This document shows positions 7,073 through 10,260 of a stretch of DNA of 10,260 nt, piece by piece. Numbering within the stretch: the stretch's first letter is position 1; each line of letters opens with the position of its first letter. Position numbers and translations under genes: made by a program. Under the pieces are notes generated by a model. It was given only the letters and a program-made list of their open reading frames with translations, had not been told where the DNA came from and did no database searches. This DNA comes from Clostridia bacterium (GTDB lineage Bacteria; Bacillota; Clostridia; Christensenellales; DUVY01), in assembly GCA_026001225.1 (NCBI GenBank), contig BNZQ01000055.1, forward strand, positions 1 to 10,260, read 5' to 3'.

Positions 7073-9273
7073 AAAACAGAAGGAAGTGTTTTGTTGCGGC
7101 ATTCTTGGCGGGACTTTTATTGTCCGCTTTTTACCTTTCACCCGTTACGGTGTTCGCAAAGCGGGACGTGCCTGCGTCGACTGCCAGCGGGTATATCATA
7201 GACCTTACCGAACACGCGCTGTTTGAAGAGGACGCGTGGGAGGGCAAGGGCTTCTATGTCAACAGCGGGTCTATCGCGAACGCCCTCGAAAAGGATTATG
7301 AAATCAGATATGCGGACGGTACGCGTTACTTTGTCTATGCGCTTAAAGTACCCGTATCCGCAAACTACCTCTATCAGGACGGCCGTTACAGCGGGTTGGA
7401 TTTCATAGCCTCTTATTCTTTCGACTATGAAAACGCGAACGGCTACTATACGGAAAAGGCCTCGAATTGGGAAGAATATGCTTATGAACTCTATTCCGCG
7501 GGGCATACGAATTCTACGCTTGAATTGATGGATCTGTTGGGCATTGACGATGCGAAAAAGACCGAGTTGGACACGTTAAACGGCGGACTCGGCTATTATA
7601 TGCTCTATATTAAATTCCACGACAGGGACACCGCCACGGCTTACGGCGCGCAAATCGTAGGCAGGCTGCGCTTTTCCACCGACGCGCAGGTGCTGCGGGA
7701 CGCAAGCGCGCCCGCCATATACGAAAGCGTTACAAAAGGATTCACGCCCGACATCTATGCGACGAACGACGGCGAACATCTGCTATTCGTGAGAGGCAGC
7801 TCGACCGCGCTTTCCTCGGGCAGATATTACAGAAAGTTTGACGGCGGGGACAACGGCGCGTTTTTCGGCGAGATATTGGGCGATTACGGTATATACAGGT
7901 TTACGTTCGATACGTCCAAGGGTGCGGAATACAGCCTCGACGCATTGGCGTTGAACATCGCCGCTTGGGGACAGTTCCGGTTGAGTATTTCCAACGGGGC
8001 GATGATGCCGTCGCCGGGCGTAAACGCCTATGCCGCGAGATATAACGCCGCCGCTTTTTGGGACGATATTCAATGCGGTTCCTTCGGTAAGGGCAGAGCG
8101 ACGTATAACCTTGATATTTCCGATTGGATATACGACAACGGCAGCGGCAGTTGTGTGATTTATTTGCGGCTTGCCGACGCCACGGACAGCGACGGCAACG
8201 GCGGTTCGGTCGGACAGATCAACATGACGGCGTATTATGCCTTTTCGGGCGCGCCGGTCATCAACGGCGAGGATCTACCCGACGGCTATACGGGCTTGCC
8301 CGTGGATTTGTCCGTGTTGAGCGCGACCGCCGGAATACCCTCGTTCCCTGCGTCGCTGGCGTTTACCGTGATGGACGCGTCGAACGGCCCGGTGGCATTG
8401 AACGCGAGCGGACTGTCCTTTGTCACGGCGACGGCGGGCGCGTACAGCGTAAAGGCGGTCGCGACGGACGGTAACGGAAACACCGCCGAGAGGACATTCG
8501 CCGTAAACGTGTTGGCGAATACGAAGACGATTTCCGGCATTGAGATTGTTCAACTTCCCGACAATACCGTATACGAATATAACCGCCCGATCAATCTATC
8601 GGGCGGCAGACTGAAAATCAATTTTACGGACAGCGGAAACTATACCGTGTCCCTTTTGGATTGTACCGCGGACAAGGCGGCGCTTTCTCAACTCGGCGCG
8701 GCGGTCATAACCGTTGGATTTACTTTCGGCGGAACGACCTATCACGACAGCTTTGAAGCCGTTTGCGCGGATTACGTTTCCTCGCTTGCGGTAAAATCGA
8801 TATACGGCGGCAAGTTCTATGCGGGGAGCAGCTTCGACCTCGGACGTTTCGGTATTTTCGCTTATTATGCCGGCGGAATCGCGGCGGGGAACACGGCGGA
8901 CTACGTTATGCTTTCCGCCGATGATCCTATGTTGTCGGTTGGTGAATTTGCGTACGACGATACGGGACGGCAAACGGTTACGCTGTATTACGGCGAGGTG
9001 TCCGTACAGGTTGAAATAGACTTTGTGCGGGATTACGTCGTCGCCGTGGGGATAGATACGTTGCCCGACAAAACGGCGTTTGACAAGGGTGCGCTGATTG
9101 ATTTTACGGGCGGCAAATTACTGCTGACGTATAAGAGCGGAAAGACCGAACAACTGAATATGCGCGATAACGCCATCTATTTTATCGGATATGATAAAAA
9201 TAAATCGGGTGCGCAGACGGTGATCATGATGTTCTCAGATTTTTCCGTGTCTTTTGAGGTTACGGTGAATTAG
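7069..9273 (+). CDS. P3: large secreted protein, P1-like body plus three Big_3 repeats
   Basis: A 734-residue secreted protein. The signal peptide ends near VFA30. Residues about 40-390 form two beta-rich modules paralogous to P1; matching blocks include YFVYALKVPVSANYLY with P1 IVWKVEIPESATRFY, QIVGRLRFSTDAQV with KVRGRMMFAHDAV, and VIYLRLADATD with VYIRIADAVD. An Ig-like domain follows at about 392-484, similar to P1 398-490. Three Big_3-type repeats then run at about 485-567, 568-654 and 655-734, like those of P2; the middle one is the most diverged. The protein stops at the end of the last repeat (FEVTVN) with no Pro linker, GGCG motif, hydrophobic helix, LPXTG or SLH domain. It may be released or held by P1 and P2. 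The start is set by the overlap with P2 and the strong ribosome site. The ligand is unknown; a glycan is the natural guess. Confidence 0.82.
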   Translation: MKNRRKCFVAAFLAGLLLSAFYLSPVTVFAKRDVPASTASGYIIDLTEHALFEEDAWEGKGFYVNSGSIANALEKDYEIRYADGTRYFVYALKVPVSANYLYQDGRYSGLDFIASYSFDYENANGYYTEKASNWEEYAYELYSAGHTNSTLELMDLLGIDDAKKTELDTLNGGLGYYMLYIKFHDRDTATAYGAQIVGRLRFSTDAQVLRDASAPAIYESVTKGFTPDIYATNDGEHLLFVRGSSTALSSGRYYRKFDGGDNGAFFGEILGDYGIYRFTFDTSKGAEYSLDALALNIAAWGQFRLSISNGAMMPSPGVNAYAARYNAAAFWDDIQCGSFGKGRATYNLDISDWIYDNGSGSCVIYLRLADATDSDGNGGSVGQINMTAYYAFSGAPVINGEDLPDGYTGLPVDLSVLSATAGIPSFPASLAFTVMDASNGPVALNASGLSFVTATAGAYSVKAVATDGNGNTAERTFAVNVLANTKTISGIEIVQLPDNTVYEYNRPINLSGGRLKINFTDSGNYTVSLLDCTADKAALSQLGAAVITVGFTFGGTTYHDSFEAVCADYVSSLAVKSIYGGKFYAGSSFDLGRFGIFAYYAGGIAAGNTADYVMLSADDPMLSVGEFAYDDTGRQTVTLYYGEVSVQVEIDFVRDYVVAVGIDTLPDKTAFDKGALIDFTGGKLLLTYKSGKTEQLNMRDNAIYFIGYDKNKSGAQTVIMMFSDFSVSFEVTVN

Positions 9274-9283
9274 GGATTGTACA

Positions 9284-9296
9284 AACCGTAGCGGTT
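9284..9296. other. Short hairpin downstream of P3
   Basis: AACCG at 9284-9288 pairs with CGGTT at 9292-9296 around a TAG triloop, 10 bases after the P3 stop. It is the first of a chain of palindromes filling the 9274-9715 gap. The bases around it resemble 9513-9544 as an imperfect direct repeat sharing ACAAACCGT and, further on, CGGAGTG. Confidence 0.45.
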
Positions 9297-9305
9297 ATCG
9301 GAGTG

Positions 9306-9356
9306 ACACATAGCCGTGTTGATACGAGCTATGCTCATATCAACACGGCTATGTGT
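9306..9356. terminator. Long perfect hairpin (19-bp stem), possible bidirectional terminator or palindromic repeat
   Basis: ACACATAGCCGTGTTGATA at 9306-9324 is exactly complementary to 9338-9356. After one mismatch, an inner GAGC (9326-9329) and GCTC (9333-9336) close over a TAT loop. It lies 32 bases after the P3 stop between convergent genes, where a terminator is expected. There is no T-run on either strand, and the stem is much longer than usual for a terminator. Its left arm is homologous to the inverse of 9624-9660, so it is also part of a repeat family. Confidence 0.6.
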
Positions 9357-9462
9357 ATATTCCGGTGAAGTAACGATACTTCCGTTCTGTTGTGATGCAG
9401 TCTTTCTGCCCCATGGTCGACTCTTCTTGGATGAGACATACCGTTGGCACAACGGCGGGGAG

Positions 9463-9491
9463 TGGACAATAGGGACTGGACATGATATAAT
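9463..9491 (+). promoter_or_regulatory. Near-consensus sigma-A promoter reading rightward
   Basis: TGGACA at 9463-9468 (5 of 6 to TTGACA) and a perfect TATAAT at 9486-9491 are separated by exactly 17 bases. This is the best promoter-like pair seen in the window. The -35 hexamer falls inside one copy of the repeated GGAGTGGACAA word. A transcript would start near 9498, cross the inverted-repeat element and run antisense into the GH38 gene. There is no downstream gene in that direction, so it may drive a small RNA or be a chance product of the repeat. Confidence 0.45.
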
Positions 9492-9494
9492 CGA

Positions 9495-9669
9495 GGGACG
9501 AGAGGGGAGTGGACAAACCGTGGGTAATTAGCGGAGTGGCAAAGAGTGGAGTTCAGACGGGCAACAGTTGTTTTGCCGCCGAAGGGAGTGTATACCGACA
9601 TACATGACCGAGGCGGCAAGACAAGCGTAGCCCGTATCAACCCACTATTTGTCCACTCCGGGACGAGAG
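9495..9669. mobile_element. MITE-like inverted-repeat element with 10-bp flanking direct repeats
   Basis: GGGACGAGAG occurs at 9495-9504 and 9660-9669, exactly outside a pair of 12-bp perfect inverted repeats, GGAGTGGACAAA at 9506-9517 and its complement at 9648-9659. This is the arrangement of terminal inverted repeats flanked by a target-site duplication. The roughly 155-bp interior is itself palindromic: AGTGG/CCACT (9545/9642), ACGGGC/GCCCGT (9557/9630), TTGTTTTGCCGCC with 9612-9624 (one G-T pair), and TGTAT/ATACA near the apex. There is no transposase, so it would need one in trans. The family is not recognised. Confidence 0.55.
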
Positions 9670-9715
9670 AAGGGAAAAACGGCCTTAAAGCAAAGAAAGA
9701 ATAAGTAAAACCGGT

Positions 9716-10260
9716 TTAAGAAGGGATCATATGTTCCAGTACGGGGATACCGTCCTTTACGGAGCCGAACTCCTTGAAATCGACGGATGCGGAAAATTCC
9801 ACCGCGCGGCTGCCTTTATTCAGTGTCGCCGTCACACGGAGCAAAGACCGTTCGCCGAACGAAACCTCATACGAAATGGATGATGCCAAAGCGTTTGTAC
9901 GGTATTCGCCGGGTCTGACGACAACATTCTTGTCAAGCGAAGTTACGGAAACGATCCGCCCCGTCACCCACGCCGTCATTCCGGCGTTTCCGTCCTCTTT
10001 TACAAAGCGAAACTTCGCGCCCGTTTTGCCTAGGATATTTTTACCCGTCGCTTTGTCGGTAAGCGACAATAACACCAAGCTGTCGCGGTCAAAATGCGCG
10101 CGGATACGTTCGTTTTCAAGGATATATTCCTCCGCGCCCGTCAGCCGCCCGTAATCGATGTACGGCGCAAAATTGTCAACGTCCTTTTTCGGCGTCAGCA
10201 CGACGGTCGACCAACCGAACGCGGGAACGGCGGCATAAACGGAAATGCGCTTTACGTTGT
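9716..10260 (-). pseudogene. Alpha-mannosidase-like (GH38) C-terminal part, 5' end outside window, probably truncated
   Basis: The frame runs open from the right edge to TAA at 9716-9718, giving 180 visible residues; a GTG at 10201 is internal, not the start. The order fits the region after the catalytic domain of GH38 alpha-mannosidases: VYAAVPAFGWSTVVL (family pattern Pro-x-x-Gly-aromatic), then ILENERIRAHFDRDSLVLLS with LTDKATGKNIL, then beta-sandwich strands ending VEFSASVDFKEFG and IPVLEHMIPS. Typical members continue for a further couple of hundred residues past the equivalent of VDW-E followed by a LK..FP block. Here the frame stops at that point, 46 bases from the MITE-like element, so 3' truncation is likely. 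If intact it would remove alpha-linked mannose, probably in the cytoplasm. It is convergent with the P1-P3 run. A naturally short subfamily member is the alternative. Confidence 0.6.

Larger units (their letters stand above)
9299..9660. repeat. Region bounded by 37-bp imperfect inverted repeats
   Basis: The sequence 9299-9335 and the reverse complement of 9624-9660 are both 37 bases and clearly related. Both start CGGAGTG and share TTGATACG, then GCTA and GCT, differing mainly by transitions and small indels. Between them lie hairpins at 9367-9382 (GAAGTA/TACTTC) and 9441-9455 (CCGTTG/CAACGG), and further GGAGTGG-type words at 9459, 9506 and 9533. No convincing ORF lies inside. It looks like a degenerate composite of related palindromic units, possibly a non-coding mobile element or structured RNA. 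Confidence 0.6.

Noticed and set aside
9316..9640. Short open frames on both strands in the palindromic gap
   Set aside because: They run through inverted repeats, lack convincing ribosome sites and give repeat-derived, featureless peptides.
9299..9660. CRISPR array from repeated GGAGTGG words
   Set aside because: Repeats are short, diverged, in both orientations and irregularly spaced; no cas genes are visible.
9774..10154. 126-codon plus-strand frame antisense to the GH38 gene
   Set aside because: The minus-strand frame is longer, continues to the window edge and matches GH38; this is its shadow.
10199..10201. GTG 10201 as the start of the minus-strand gene
   Set aside because: The frame stays open upstream to the edge and encodes VYAAVPAFGWSTV, a GH38-like block, so it is internal.

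Overview
The window looks like part of a glycan-uptake and surface-display locus from an uncultured Gram-positive, most likely a gut Clostridia-type Firmicute. This is inferred from strong AGGAGG ribosome sites, lipoprotein and Sec signal peptides, the lack of outer-membrane genes, MalG-type ABC transport, and group 3 Ig-like (Big_3) surface proteins. Codon use is fairly GC-rich and even across the genes. No taxonomic marker gene is present, so the assignment is tentative.

Layout, left to right. All genes from 1 to 9273 read rightward. Positions 2-55 are the last codons of an upstream gene, probably the partner permease, overlapping by ATGA a MalG-type sugar ABC permease (52-957). After a 119-bp gap come two tandem paralogous lipoproteins of the GxGYxYP putative glycoside hydrolase family (1077-2786 and 2837-4501). 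Three exported proteins follow: P1 (4642-6252), P2 (6392-7072) and P3 (7069-9273). P1 and P2 end in the same unusual C-terminal signal: a Pro-rich stretch, Gly-Gly-Cys-Gly, a hydrophobic helix and a basic tail. P3 has the P1 body followed by P2-type Ig-like repeats, but no anchor.

The P1 start region is preceded by a roughly 90-bp tandem duplication. It contains the end of the second GxGYxYP gene, a ribosome site and the first P1 codons, and leaves a five-codon mini-ORF. The 442-bp gap 9274-9715 has no credible gene but is densely palindromic. It holds a 19-bp perfect-stem hairpin, 37-bp imperfect inverted ends, a near-consensus sigma-A promoter, and a 155-bp inverted-repeat element flanked by 10-bp direct repeats, resembling a small non-autonomous transposon. 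Beyond it, on the minus strand, is the 3' part of an alpha-mannosidase-like (GH38) gene. Its frame stops about where the C-terminal beta-sandwich region would normally continue, so it may be truncated next to the element.

Working model (inference): surface lipoproteins and anchored beta-sandwich proteins bind or process a glycan, possibly mannose-containing, and the ABC permease imports the products. The less ordinary parts are the exchangeable architecture of the three surface proteins, their shared Cys-containing C-terminal signal, and the structured mobile-like intergenic region.
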